Positions 17,124 to 25,899 of a DNA stretch of 64,000 bases are shown here, piece by piece. A program made the position numbers and the translations under genes. Each line of letters starts with the position of its first letter. Positions within the stretch are counted from its first letter, which is position 1. Under the pieces are notes generated by a model that saw only the letters and a program-made list of their open reading frames with translations, made no database searches and had not been told where the DNA came from. This DNA comes from Parabacteroides gordonii MS-1 = DSM 23371 (GTDB taxonomy: Bacteria > Bacteroidota > Bacteroidia > Bacteroidales > Tannerellaceae): positions 486,030 through 550,029 of the forward strand of contig NZ_KQ033919.1 of NCBI RefSeq assembly GCF_000969825.1, read 5' to 3'.

Positions 17124-18380
17124 ATGAGAACAAACAGAAGGGACTTCCTGAAAACTCTGGGAGGTATTGCGGCCTTTTCTATTGTGCCGCGCCACGTGCT
17201 TGGAAAAGGCTTTATTGCTCCAAGCGATCAGTTGACAAAGGGTATTATCGGTACAGGCGGTATGGGACGAGGACATGTGAACTATGCCGGAACACGTCTG
17301 GTAGCGGTATGCGATGTCGACAAAAAACATCTTGAATTAGGAAAACAGCTGGTGAAAGATAAGATTGCCGCTTACCACGATTTCCGTGATCTGATTCTCG
17401 ATCCGAACGTAGATATTGTACATATCGCTACTCCGCCCCATTGGCATGGCATTATGTCGACAGAAGCCGCCAAGGCAGGCAAAGACATCTGGTGTGAGAA
17501 GCCTATGACACGTACTATCGGCGAAGGTAAACGCGTGATGGAAGCCGTGAAACAGAACGGACGTATGTTCCGTTTGAACACCTGGTTCCGTTTTGCCGAT
17601 CCGTTCTATGGTTTGGGTACACCCGTTAAGCCATTGAAAAAACTCGTTCAGAGCGGAATGCTCGGATGGCCGCTAAAGGTTACTATCAGTAAACATACCG
17701 GTTTCGATTGGAAGTTCTACTGGGTGGGTAAGGAGTATCTCGAACCGCAACCCGTTCCATCTGAACTCGATTACGACATGTGGTTGGGCCCGGCTCCTTA
17801 CAAGCCTTACAACGCCCACCGCGTACACGGTACTTTCCGCGGATACTGGGATTATGATGGCGGCGGACTGGGAGATATGGGACAGCATTATATCGACCCT
17901 GTGCAGTATTTCCTCGGAAAAGACCATACAAGCCCTGTGAAGGTGGAAGTGGATGCTCCGCAGCAGCACCCGGATGCAGTAGGTACATGGCGCTCAATTA
18001 CATATACTTATGAAGATGGTTGCCAGATCGTTCTTTGGGGTGGCGACTTCGGTGATCCGAATACACCTTATATCTCCGGCCCGAACGGTAATGTATATAA
18101 GAACTTTGTATGCGATATCCCCGACTGGGAGAAGAAACTGGCTGATTATCCGGAACCGGAACCACAGGTGACCGACTTTATCGAATGTGTCAAGACACGC
18201 CAGCCTTTCGCCCTGAACGAGCAGAATGGTTTCCGTTCGGCAACAATCGTGAATATGGGTGCCGTTGCTCTCCGCTTGAACCGTACGCTGGAGTTTGACC
18301 CCGTTAAACTTGAGTTTATTAATGATGAGGCCGCTAATCGTTTGCTGGATCAGCCAATGCGTTCTCCCTGGAACATCTAA
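17124..18380 (+). CDS. Gfo/Idh/MocA family oxidoreductase with Tat-type signal
   Basis: 418 aa. The N-terminus reads RTNRRDFLKTLGGIAAFSIV, a twin-arginine export signal, so the enzyme is probably exported folded with its cofactor. The Rossmann motif GTGGMGRGHVNYAG and the family catalytic motif WCEKPMTRT (Glu-Lys-Pro) are present. The C-terminal domain contains DYDMWLGPAPYKPYN and GDMGQHYIDPVQYF, as in the glucoside 3-dehydrogenase-like Bacteroidota subgroup. Likely NAD(P)- or bound-cofactor oxidation of a sugar hydroxyl (C3 in characterised relatives). Separated by 15 bp from the DUF1080 gene. Confidence 0.92.
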   Translation: MRTNRRDFLKTLGGIAAFSIVPRHVLGKGFIAPSDQLTKGIIGTGGMGRGHVNYAGTRLVAVCDVDKKHLELGKQLVKDKIAAYHDFRDLILDPNVDIVHIATPPHWHGIMSTEAAKAGKDIWCEKPMTRTIGEGKRVMEAVKQNGRMFRLNTWFRFADPFYGLGTPVKPLKKLVQSGMLGWPLKVTISKHTGFDWKFYWVGKEYLEPQPVPSELDYDMWLGPAPYKPYNAHRVHGTFRGYWDYDGGGLGDMGQHYIDPVQYFLGKDHTSPVKVEVDAPQQHPDAVGTWRSITYTYEDGCQIVLWGGDFGDPNTPYISGPNGNVYKNFVCDIPDWEKKLADYPEPEPQVTDFIECVKTRQPFALNEQNGFRSATIVNMGAVALRLNRTLEFDPVKLEFINDEAANRLLDQPMRSPWNI

Positions 18381-18395
18381 TTAAATGAAAATAAA

Positions 18396-21300
18396 ATGAG
18401 AAAAGTATATATATCTATTGCCAGTTTGCTGTTATTCGGCAGCGTCCTGATGGCTCAGGCACCGGCAAACCGTACAGCTAAGACAACTGCGGCCGATGTG
18501 TTGGCGCAGATGCCCGCGGAAAAGCAGGCTGAATATAATAAACTGATCAGCGATCTGAAAGGAACCGGTGAAGAAGGTGTTCTGATGCTGGTTAATATGA
18601 TCAACGCTCCCGGTAAGGGAAGTAACGCGCAGGTAGACTATGCCCTGAGCGGACTGACGCATTATGTGATGGCGAAAGGGGAGGAAAGTGCCCGCCTGGC
18701 AACCGCCAACGCTTATCTGAAAGCGCTCGATATGGTGAACGAACGCGAAACAAAAGCGTTTATCATCCGTCAGCTCCAACTGCTGGGACAGGATGAATGT
18801 ATCGATGCCCTGTCTTCTTACCTGAACGAAGAGAGCCTGAGTGGCCCGGCTGCCCGTGCGCTCGCATCTATCGGCACCGAAAATGCAGGCAAAGCCCTGA
18901 AAGCGGCTCTGATGCGCCGTATGGGTACTCCGAAAACACAAAAAGATATTATTGTAGCCATCGGCGAAGCACAGGTGAAAGATTCGGAAGAACTGCTGAA
19001 GGCGCTCCTGGGTTCGGGTGACGAAAATATGCAGAAAGCCGTTTTGCACGCGCTGAGTCGTGTCGGTAGCAAGGCATCCATCAAGGAAATGGCCGATGCC
19101 GCTGCTGCTGCGGGCTATACGATGACCAATACGCAAGCGAATGAAGCCTATATCGCTTTGTTGAAGCGTGTGGCCGGACAAGGCGACGTGAAAGAGGTGG
19201 AAAAAGCTGCCAACGATTTGCTGAAGAAGGCCACGAAAGCCGGAAAGACGCAAACACGTGATGCCGCCCTGCAAATCCTCTTATCGCTGAAGAAGGAAAA
19301 CAGTACCAAGCTGTTGCTTTCAGCCCTGAAGGATACGGACAAGGCTTACCGCAACGCAGCTCTGAATTATGCTTCAGACTTTGCAAACAAAGAGGTATAT
19401 ATCGAAGTGATGAAGGCGATGCAGAAAGCAAAACCGGAAGCGAAGGTGGATATCATCAACTGGATCGGACGCGAGGCGAAATGCCCGTCGAAACATGATG
19501 TTATCAAGAACCTCGAACTGCGTTTCGACCTGACTGCCATGCAGGTGCTGCTCGCTCAGCTGAAGAGTACGGACTTCGATGTGAAACAGGCTACGGTCTG
19601 GACGTTGGTTAAGATCGGGGACAAGCAGGTGATCCCTGTATTGGCCGAATTGCTTGCCAGCAACGACAAACAGATAATCCTGCTGGGTCAGGATGCCCTG
19701 TCTGCCTTTAACGGAGATATCGACCAGGCTGTGGCTCGCGTTATCCCGTCTGCTACGGATGCAGGTAAGATCGCAGCTGCTGAATTACTGGCTATGCGTA
19801 AGGCAACGGCCAACCTTAACAACGTGCTCGAACTGATTAAGTCCGGCTCTCCGGAGGTGAAGAAGGCTGCTTATACGGCTTTGAAGGATGTGGTTTCGGA
19901 AGGTGACCTGGTTAACTTGTGCGGTATGTTGGAAACGGCGGACGCTTCTGCCATTGCTCCTATACAGCAGGCTGTTATCTCCGCTATCTCCTCTATGTCT
20001 CCTGCCCAGCAACAGGAAACGATTACCCGCCGTATGCTTCAGGCCGGCGACAGCAAGAAGTATCTCTATTATATCGTTCTGGCAACAACCGGTCAGCAAG
20101 ATGCCCTGGCAGCTATTGTGGATGGCTTCCATAAAGGGAAAGGCGATGCCCGTGACGCTGCGTTCGAGGCTTTACTGAACTGGAAAGGTATCGAGGCGGC
20201 TGACGAGTTATTCGCTATTTGCAAGGACGCTTCTTCGTCTGCTTACTTCGATCGTGCCCTGAAAGCTTATATCCAGTTGGTTGCAAATCCGTCCTTTACG
20301 GGTGAAAACCGTTTGCTGGGTCTGCGCAAGGCGATGGAAATAGCCAAGACGGATGAACAGAAAATCGCAATCCTGCGACAGATCGAACGGACAGGTACGT
20401 TCCTCGGTATGTTGTATGCCGGCGAGTTCCTCGATCAGAAGCCTGTCCAGCAAGCGGCTGCCAATGCCGTGATGAATATTGCTTTAGGCAATAAGGATTA
20501 TATGGGTACGAACGTTCGCGAATTGCTGAACAAGGTGATGCAGGTGCTCGACAATCCGGACGCCGGTTACCAGAAAGAAGCGATTAAGAAGCATTTGGCT
20601 GAAATGCCGCAGGGGGAAGGTTTCGTATCTATCTTCAACGGCAAAGACCTGACGGGTTGGAAAGGTTTGGTAGAAAACCCTATCGCCCGAGCAAAGATGA
20701 AGCCTGCACAGCTGGCGAAAGCACAGGCAAAAGCGGACGAAAACATGCGTCGCGACTGGAAGGTGGAGAACGGTATGTTGGTGTTCGATGGTACGGGATA
20801 TGATAACCTGTGCTCCGAAAAGCAATATGGCGACTTTGAAATGTATGTAGACTGGATGCTCGATCCGGCCGGCCCGGAAGCGGATGCCGGAATCTATCTG
20901 CGTGGAACGCCCCAAGTGCAGATTTGGGATACTTCCCGTGTAAACGTGGGTGCTCAGGTTGGTTCAGGCGGCTTGTATAATAACCAGGTGAATCCAAGCA
21001 AACCTTCGAAAGTGGCAGACAACAAGTTGGGCGAATGGAACAGCTTCTATATCAAGATGGTTGGCGACCGTGTGACGGTTGTACTCAACGGCGAGAAGGT
21101 GGTAGACGACGTAATCCTTGAAAACTATTGGGATCGTAAGCTCCCGATCTTCCCGGTAGAGCAACTGGAATTACAGGCTCACGGAAGCAAGGTTTACTAC
21201 CGTAATATATATGTGAAGGAACTGGAACGTAAAGAGCCGTTCAAACTTTCTGCCGAAGAACAGAAAGAAGGTTTCAAAGTCTTGTTTGACGGAACCAACA

Positions 21301-21854
21301 TGCATCAGTGGACAGGTAACACCGTAGATTATACCATCGAAGATGGTTGTATCTCCATGATACCGAGCAAGAGTTATGGCGGAAACCTGTATACCAAGGA
21401 TGAGTTCGGTAATTTCGTTTATCGCTTTGAGTTCCAGCTTACTCCGGGGGCTAACAACGGAGTGGGGATCCGTACCCCGATGGAAGGGGATGCCGCTTAT
21501 GTCGGTATGGAAATCCAGATACTTGATTGCGAACATCCTATCTATAAGGATATTACCAAATATCAGCATCATGGTTCCGTTTACGGGATTATTCCTACGA
21601 ATGCCGATCACCACAAGGCTTTCAAGCCAGTGGGCGAATGGAACGAGGAAGAGATCGTGGCTAACGGAGATAATATCCGCGTAACAGTGAACGGTGTGGT
21701 TATCCTCGAAGGTAACATCCGCGATGCTGTGAAGAACGGAACTCCCGACGGAAAGGAACACCCGGGATTGTTCAACAAGAAAGGGCATATCGGCTTCTTG
21801 GGTCATGGTTCGCCGGTTAAATTCCGTAATATCCGTATCAAAGAACTGAAATAA
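18396..21854 (+). CDS. HEAT-repeat protein with two C-terminal DUF1080 (3-keto-disaccharide hydrolase) domains
   Basis: 1152 aa with a signal peptide (VYISIASLLLFGSVLMAQ). Residues about 30-735 are Ala/Leu-rich helical repeats of HEAT/armadillo type (units such as DKQVIPVLAELLASNDKQI). Two DUF1080 (PF06439) jelly-roll domains follow, at about 741-945 (FVSIFNGKDLTGWKG..EADAGIYLRG) and about 957-1152 (FKVLFDGTNMHQWTG..NNGVGIRTPMEGDAAYVGME). Characterised DUF1080 proteins cleave 3-keto-glycosides. The duplicated hydrolase on a long helical scaffold suggests two sites or one binding and one catalytic copy. Codon use is clearly GC-richer than in the sigma/FecR/SusCD genes upstream. Co-transcribed with the oxidoreductase (15-bp gap). 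Confidence 0.9.
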   Translation: MRKVYISIASLLLFGSVLMAQAPANRTAKTTAADVLAQMPAEKQAEYNKLISDLKGTGEEGVLMLVNMINAPGKGSNAQVDYALSGLTHYVMAKGEESARLATANAYLKALDMVNERETKAFIIRQLQLLGQDECIDALSSYLNEESLSGPAARALASIGTENAGKALKAALMRRMGTPKTQKDIIVAIGEAQVKDSEELLKALLGSGDENMQKAVLHALSRVGSKASIKEMADAAAAAGYTMTNTQANEAYIALLKRVAGQGDVKEVEKAANDLLKKATKAGKTQTRDAALQILLSLKKENSTKLLLSALKDTDKAYRNAALNYASDFANKEVYIEVMKAMQKAKPEAKVDIINWIGREAKCPSKHDVIKNLELRFDLTAMQVLLAQLKSTDFDVKQATVWTLVKIGDKQVIPVLAELLASNDKQIILLGQDALSAFNGDIDQAVARVIPSATDAGKIAAAELLAMRKATANLNNVLELIKSGSPEVKKAAYTALKDVVSEGDLVNLCGMLETADASAIAPIQQAVISAISSMSPAQQQETITRRMLQAGDSKKYLYYIVLATTGQQDALAAIVDGFHKGKGDARDAAFEALLNWKGIEAADELFAICKDASSSAYFDRALKAYIQLVANPSFTGENRLLGLRKAMEIAKTDEQKIAILRQIERTGTFLGMLYAGEFLDQKPVQQAAANAVMNIALGNKDYMGTNVRELLNKVMQVLDNPDAGYQKEAIKKHLAEMPQGEGFVSIFNGKDLTGWKGLVENPIARAKMKPAQLAKAQAKADENMRRDWKVENGMLVFDGTGYDNLCSEKQYGDFEMYVDWMLDPAGPEADAGIYLRGTPQVQIWDTSRVNVGAQVGSGGLYNNQVNPSKPSKVADNKLGEWNSFYIKMVGDRVTVVLNGEKVVDDVILENYWDRKLPIFPVEQLELQAHGSKVYYRNIYVKELERKEPFKLSAEEQKEGFKVLFDGTNMHQWTGNTVDYTIEDGCISMIPSKSYGGNLYTKDEFGNFVYRFEFQLTPGANNGVGIRTPMEGDAAYVGMEIQILDCEHPIYKDITKYQHHGSVYGIIPTNADHHKAFKPVGEWNEEEIVANGDNIRVTVNGVVILEGNIRDAVKNGTPDGKEHPGLFNKKGHIGFLGHGSPVKFRNIRIKELK

Positions 21855-21875
21855 GATAGTATTGTCCATTTGCGA

Positions 21876-21909
21876 AGCGGAGGCAGGTTTTACCTGTCTC
21901 CGCTTTTGT
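21876..21909 (+). terminator. Terminator after the HEAT-DUF1080 gene
   Basis: AGCGGAGGCAGGT (21876-21888) pairs with ACCTGTCTCCGCT (21892-21904) with one mismatch, followed by a T-rich tract. It closes the glycan locus. Confidence 0.9.
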
Positions 21910-22012
21910 TTTAACTAAAACTTCGAAATCCCTTGAATATTAACGTAATTAAAATTTGCGGATATGGTTTATTATAACGTATTTTGTATGCATATTAGCT
22001 ATAAGAAAGCAA

Positions 22013-24382
22013 ATGGATATAGATCAATATCAGTTGTTGTTGGATAATGCTCAGGTAGGTTGGTGGGAAGCCAACTTCGAAAATGGGTGTTATATATGTT
22101 CGGACTATATAATGAGTCTGTTGGAGTTGCATGACAGGAATATCCCTATCAATCATTTTATGGAATTGATCCGTGAAGATTATAGAAGCCGGATTGCTAG
22201 TGAATTCGCTTTTTTCAAGGAAATAGGTATCTATGAACAGATATTCCCGTTGAAGACTTGCTACGGGTTTAAGTTTGTCCGTTCGAAGATCTGCAAACGG
22301 GAGATCGATGCCAACGGGAAAATAGAAGTGCTGGGTATCCTGCAACTGCTCCCTCATAATGTGGAAGATACCCAGCAGAGTATGACCAACCAGGTGGATA
22401 GTCTTCTCCGGCATTTAGGAAGCCTTTCGCGTGCACTGCACTCTTTTATCCAGACAAATGATCTGCCTAAGTCGATCCATGAGGTTCTTTCGGAAATATT
22501 ATATTCTATCGGTGCACAGGGACGCGCCTGTATTATGGAGTATGGCAATAACCTGCAAACGCTGAGTTGTACGCATGAAGTATGCAGCGAAGGAGTGGCT
22601 TCTGTTAGTTCCTCTTTACAAAATATACCCGTTTCTACACTTCCCTGGTCGACTAGGAAAATACAGAATTTCTATCCGGTGCTGATCAATAACCTGGATG
22701 AACTGCCCGTTGAAGCTGCCGAAGAGAAGCGCTACCTTCAACTCCGTGGATCACTCTCCCTGATACTGGTTCCGCTGGTAATAAAAAATAAGGCTTGGGG
22801 ATATATCGGTATCGATATCATGGATAGGAACCGGCTTTGGAGCCTGGAGGATTACCAGTGGTTCTCGTCGATCGCTAACATCATCAGTATCATAACCAAG
22901 ATGGCTCGAATTAACGAAGCACTCGACCGGGGCGAGAAGTTGTTGCGTAATATTTATACAAATATCCCGGTTGGAATTGAACTTTATGATAAGGATGGCT
23001 ATCTTATTGACATAAATAAAAAGGATGTGGAGATATTCGGGCTGCGCTCTCCTAAGGATGCTCTAGGTGTGAATATATTTGATAATCCGGTGATCCCCAG
23101 TGATGTCCTCGACAAGATGCGCAATAAAAAGCCGGTATCTTTCCGTTTGAGCTATCCGTTCACTAAGGTGGTATCCAGTAATTATTACCCAACCCGCAAA
23201 GAAGGAGCGATCGACTTGCTCACAAAGGTCTGTATGCTTTATAATAATAAGGGAGAACTGATAAACTATTTGTTTATAAACCTGGATAATACGGATAAGA
23301 CAATAGCCTATAACCGTATAGAAGAGTTCGAATATTTCTTTACGTTGGTAAGCCATTATGCTAAAGTCGGATATGCCAAGTTTGATTTATTGACTCGCGA
23401 AGGATATGCCATCAGCCAGTGGTATCATAATCTTGGCGAGAAGGATGGTAAACCGTTGGAAGAGATAATCGGTTTGTACGAAGCCGTGCACCCTGAAGAC
23501 CGTGCTGTAATGCTCGACTTCTTTGAAAAGGTAAAGGAGGGAAAAGCTACAAGTATCCGTAAGGAGTTGCGTGTCAGGACGAAGGATAGCTGGAAGTGGA
23601 TTCGCGTAAATGTCATGCGCAACCCTCAGTCGAACAATCCGGATAAACTGGAAATGATCTGTGTGAATTATGACATCACGGAACTGAAAGAAACCGAGCA
23701 GCAACGAGAGAAGGCGGAAGAACTCGACCGCCTGAAGTCAGCTTTCCTGGCCAATATGAGCCATGAGATACGTACGCCGCTGAATGCTATTGTCGGTTTC
23801 TCCACCTTGTTGGTCGATACCGACGACAGGGACGAGCAGCTACAGTTTGTCGGTATCATCCAGAAGAATAATGAACTATTGCTTCAGTTGATCTCCGATA
23901 TTCTCGACTTAGCAAAGATTGAAGCCAATACGATAGAATTCAAGCCGGTAGAGATAAAGCTGAAAGAGTTTCTGGAAGAGATCGTCCGTTCGATGAGTAT
24001 AAAGGTAGGCGAGCGGGTAACGCTTGGTTGTGTACCGGGGCTGGAACCTTGTGTATTCAGTTTCGACCAGATCCGGCTGACTCAGTTGCTTGCTAATTTT
24101 GTAAACAATGCGATTAAATATACAGAGCATGGCTCGATTATGTTGGGATATGAGATCCGTCCGTCCGAAATAGAATTTTCTGTAACGGATACCGGGGTAG
24201 GCATGAACGAGGAAGTTCGTGCACATGTATTCGACCGTTTTTATAAAGGGAATGATTTCAAGCAGGGAACAGGTCTTGGCCTTTCTATCTGTAAAAGCAT
24301 TGTGGAACAGATGAAAGGAAAGATCGGGGTAAGATCCGAAGTCGGTAAAGGTTCCTGTTTCTGGTTTTCCTTACCCCGCTGA
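22013..24382 (+). CDS. Cytosolic PAS/GAF sensor histidine kinase
   Basis: 789 aa from the ATG at 22013; upstream codons (from a TTG at 21956) are open but begin in the intergenic region. N-terminal PAS-like segment (about 1-110), GAF-like region (about 140-300, VLSEILYSIGAQGRACIMEY), a PAS (about 315-430) and a PAS/PAC (about 440-560, WKWIRVNVMRN). HisKA follows, with phospho-acceptor His584 (NMSHEIRTPLNAIVGF), then the HATPase N box (NFVNNAIKYTEHG), G1 (VTDTGVGM) and G2 (GTGLGLSICKSI). No transmembrane segment and no receiver domain, and no response regulator adjacent, so partner and signal are unknown. It ends 3 bp from convergent upp. Confidence 0.92.
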   Translation: MDIDQYQLLLDNAQVGWWEANFENGCYICSDYIMSLLELHDRNIPINHFMELIREDYRSRIASEFAFFKEIGIYEQIFPLKTCYGFKFVRSKICKREIDANGKIEVLGILQLLPHNVEDTQQSMTNQVDSLLRHLGSLSRALHSFIQTNDLPKSIHEVLSEILYSIGAQGRACIMEYGNNLQTLSCTHEVCSEGVASVSSSLQNIPVSTLPWSTRKIQNFYPVLINNLDELPVEAAEEKRYLQLRGSLSLILVPLVIKNKAWGYIGIDIMDRNRLWSLEDYQWFSSIANIISIITKMARINEALDRGEKLLRNIYTNIPVGIELYDKDGYLIDINKKDVEIFGLRSPKDALGVNIFDNPVIPSDVLDKMRNKKPVSFRLSYPFTKVVSSNYYPTRKEGAIDLLTKVCMLYNNKGELINYLFINLDNTDKTIAYNRIEEFEYFFTLVSHYAKVGYAKFDLLTREGYAISQWYHNLGEKDGKPLEEIIGLYEAVHPEDRAVMLDFFEKVKEGKATSIRKELRVRTKDSWKWIRVNVMRNPQSNNPDKLEMICVNYDITELKETEQQREKAEELDRLKSAFLANMSHEIRTPLNAIVGFSTLLVDTDDRDEQLQFVGIIQKNNELLLQLISDILDLAKIEANTIEFKPVEIKLKEFLEEIVRSMSIKVGERVTLGCVPGLEPCVFSFDQIRLTQLLANFVNNAIKYTEHGSIMLGYEIRPSEIEFSVTDTGVGMNEEVRAHVFDRFYKGNDFKQGTGLGLSICKSIVEQMKGKIGVRSEVGKGSCFWFSLPR

Positions 24383-24385
24383 TTC

Positions 24386-25039
24386 CTATTCTTTTTCTCC
24401 GTAGGCCAGATCTCCGGCATCCCCCAGTCCGGGGATAATGTAGGAATGGTCGTCCAGTTCGTCGTCGAGGGCGGCGATCCAAACGGTCGTTTTATCATCC
24501 GGCATCTTCCTTTGCAGGTATTCGATAGCCTGTTTGCTGGAGATAATGGAGGCGACGTGGATATGGGCCGGATGGCCTTTTGTCAGCAATGCTTCGTAGG
24601 CCAGTTCCATCGAGCTACCGGTAGCCAGCATCGGGTCGGTGATGATCAGCGTCTTGTCTGTTAATCTCGGTGAAGCTATATACTCGATGTGAATATCGAA
24701 GTTCAGGCGATCCTTGTATTTGCGGTAGGCTGAGACGAAAGCGTTTTCCGCATAATCGAGATAACTCAAAAAGCCCTGGTGATACGGCAGGCCTGCACGC
24801 AGGATGGTGCTGATTACAACCCGGTCGTCGGGAGTGCTCATGGGGGCGATCCCCAGCGGTGACTGTATATCTTTTTGGCTATAAGAAAAATCCTTACTGA
24901 TTTCGTAAGCCATAATTTCACCTATCCGTTCGATATTTCTACGGAAACGAAGGCTGTCCTTTTGAATATTGACATCCCGCAGTTCAGAAACGAACCTGTT
25001 TAAGATGGAGTTTGATTCTCCCAGATTAACTATTTTCAT
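24386..25039 (-). CDS. upp: Uracil phosphoribosyltransferase
   Basis: Salvages uracil to UMP using PRPP. 217 aa. Motifs: RFRRNIERIGEIMAYEIS near the N-terminus, ISTILRAGLPYHQGFL, the PRPP loop LIITDPMLATGSSMELA, and the uracil-binding C-terminus YIIPGLGDAGDLAYG. Cytoplasmic. Convergent with the histidine kinase gene (3-bp gap). No clear -7 box was found upstream; a hairpin (TTTCGG-AG-CCGAAA) lies about 35 bp before the ATG. Confidence 0.95.
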   Translation of the reverse strand: MKIVNLGESNSILNRFVSELRDVNIQKDSLRFRRNIERIGEIMAYEISKDFSYSQKDIQSPLGIAPMSTPDDRVVISTILRAGLPYHQGFLSYLDYAENAFVSAYRKYKDRLNFDIHIEYIASPRLTDKTLIITDPMLATGSSMELAYEALLTKGHPAHIHVASIISSKQAIEYLQRKMPDDKTTVWIAALDDELDDHSYIIPGLGDAGDLAYGEKE

Positions 25040-25380
25040 GTGAGTATTTTGTATGTACCGGACAATTAATTTTTCGGAGCCGAAATTAGATATAATTAGA
25101 GCATCCTACAAATGTTTACCGATAAAATCCCCGTGTAGGCACAAAGTTTCGTATTCCGAAACAAAGAGTTATGTCCGGATTCGTTTGTTGCGATAATAGG
25201 AGTGGGGATATACATGCGGTTGTTTAATTAGAACCGGGCTGCTGTGGTATACTTTAAAAACACCTCTTTTTACTAAAATACTATGTGTATTTTTGCAGAT
25301 GTCATAAAATAAGAGAAAAGGAGGTGAAAAAAAACTTCCCCCATGCGTTAACATGAAGGAAGTTAGAAAAACAAATCATA
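25040..25380. other. 341-bp region between upp and the HU gene
   Basis: No gene seen. It holds a short hairpin TTTCGGAGCCGAAA (about 25072-25085), a second one (GTTTCG-TATTC-CGAAAC near 25147), a plus-strand TATTTTTG box (25288-25295) with an AAGGAGG sequence but only a ten-codon frame behind it, and the HU terminator. Confidence 0.5.
25325..25364 (-). terminator. Terminator of the HU gene
   Basis: AACTTCC (25333-25339) pairs with GGAAGTT (25358-25364); CATG...CATG can pair inside. On the minus strand the stem is followed by eight T. Confidence 0.8.
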
Positions 25381-25671
25381 TTATTTTTTTTCGCCAGTGC
25401 CGTTCATAGCTTCCAGCAAGAATTTACCGGGTTTGAACTTTACCGTTGTTCTGGCTGGAATCTGTACCGGAGTACCAGTTTTTGGATTACGAGCCAGGCG
25501 ACTTGTTTGAGGTCTAGGTATCAGTGTACCAAAACCAATAAGAGTAATTTCCTCTTTTTGTGACATTTTTTCGGTTACGATCTCGATGTAAGCATCTAAT
25601 ACTTTTTTTGCTTTCTGTTTCTGTAACCCTGCCTTATCTGCTAAGGCCTCGATAAGTTCTGCTTTGTTCAT
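25381..25671 (-). CDS. HU family DNA-binding protein
   Basis: 96-aa histone-like protein that bends DNA. MNKAELIEALADKAGLQKQKAKKVLDA-type N-terminal helices, the GFGTLIPRPQTSRLARNPKTG arm (given here in part) and the terminal helix KPGKFLLEAMNG are diagnostic. Own promoter and terminator, so monocistronic. Confidence 0.96.
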   Translation of the reverse strand: MNKAELIEALADKAGLQKQKAKKVLDAYIEIVTEKMSQKEEITLIGFGTLIPRPQTSRLARNPKTGTPVQIPARTTVKFKPGKFLLEAMNGTGEKK

Positions 25672-25702
25672 GAGTGTTTCTTTTTAATGATTATATACAT
25701 TG

Positions 25703-25710
25703 CAAATGTA
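25703..25710 (-). promoter_or_regulatory. -7 promoter box of the HU gene
   Basis: TACATTTG on the minus strand, 31 nt before the ATG at 25671. Confidence 0.6.
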
Positions 25711-25899
25711 CGCCATAGTATTTTCTAAATGGTGTCTTTTTGCAGACAAGAAAATCAGCGTTCATTTCTTATTAAACAATAGCTACAGGCTTTTGTTACG
25801 ATTAGAGAAACAAAAAACGTTAATTGATGGCTGTTTGCGGTAATCGAAACAAAAACAAGGCTTAATGCCATTTGCCCATACAAAGCCGGATATTTTTTT

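Noticed and set aside
18432-19274. 280-aa minus-strand frame
   Set aside because: Antisense shadow of the HEAT-repeat coding region, caused by its GC-rich codon use.
25288-25352. Small RNA or ten-codon leader before the HU terminator on the plus strand
   Set aside because: One promoter-like box and AAGGAGG only; the hairpin belongs to the HU terminator on the other strand. Not strong enough to call.
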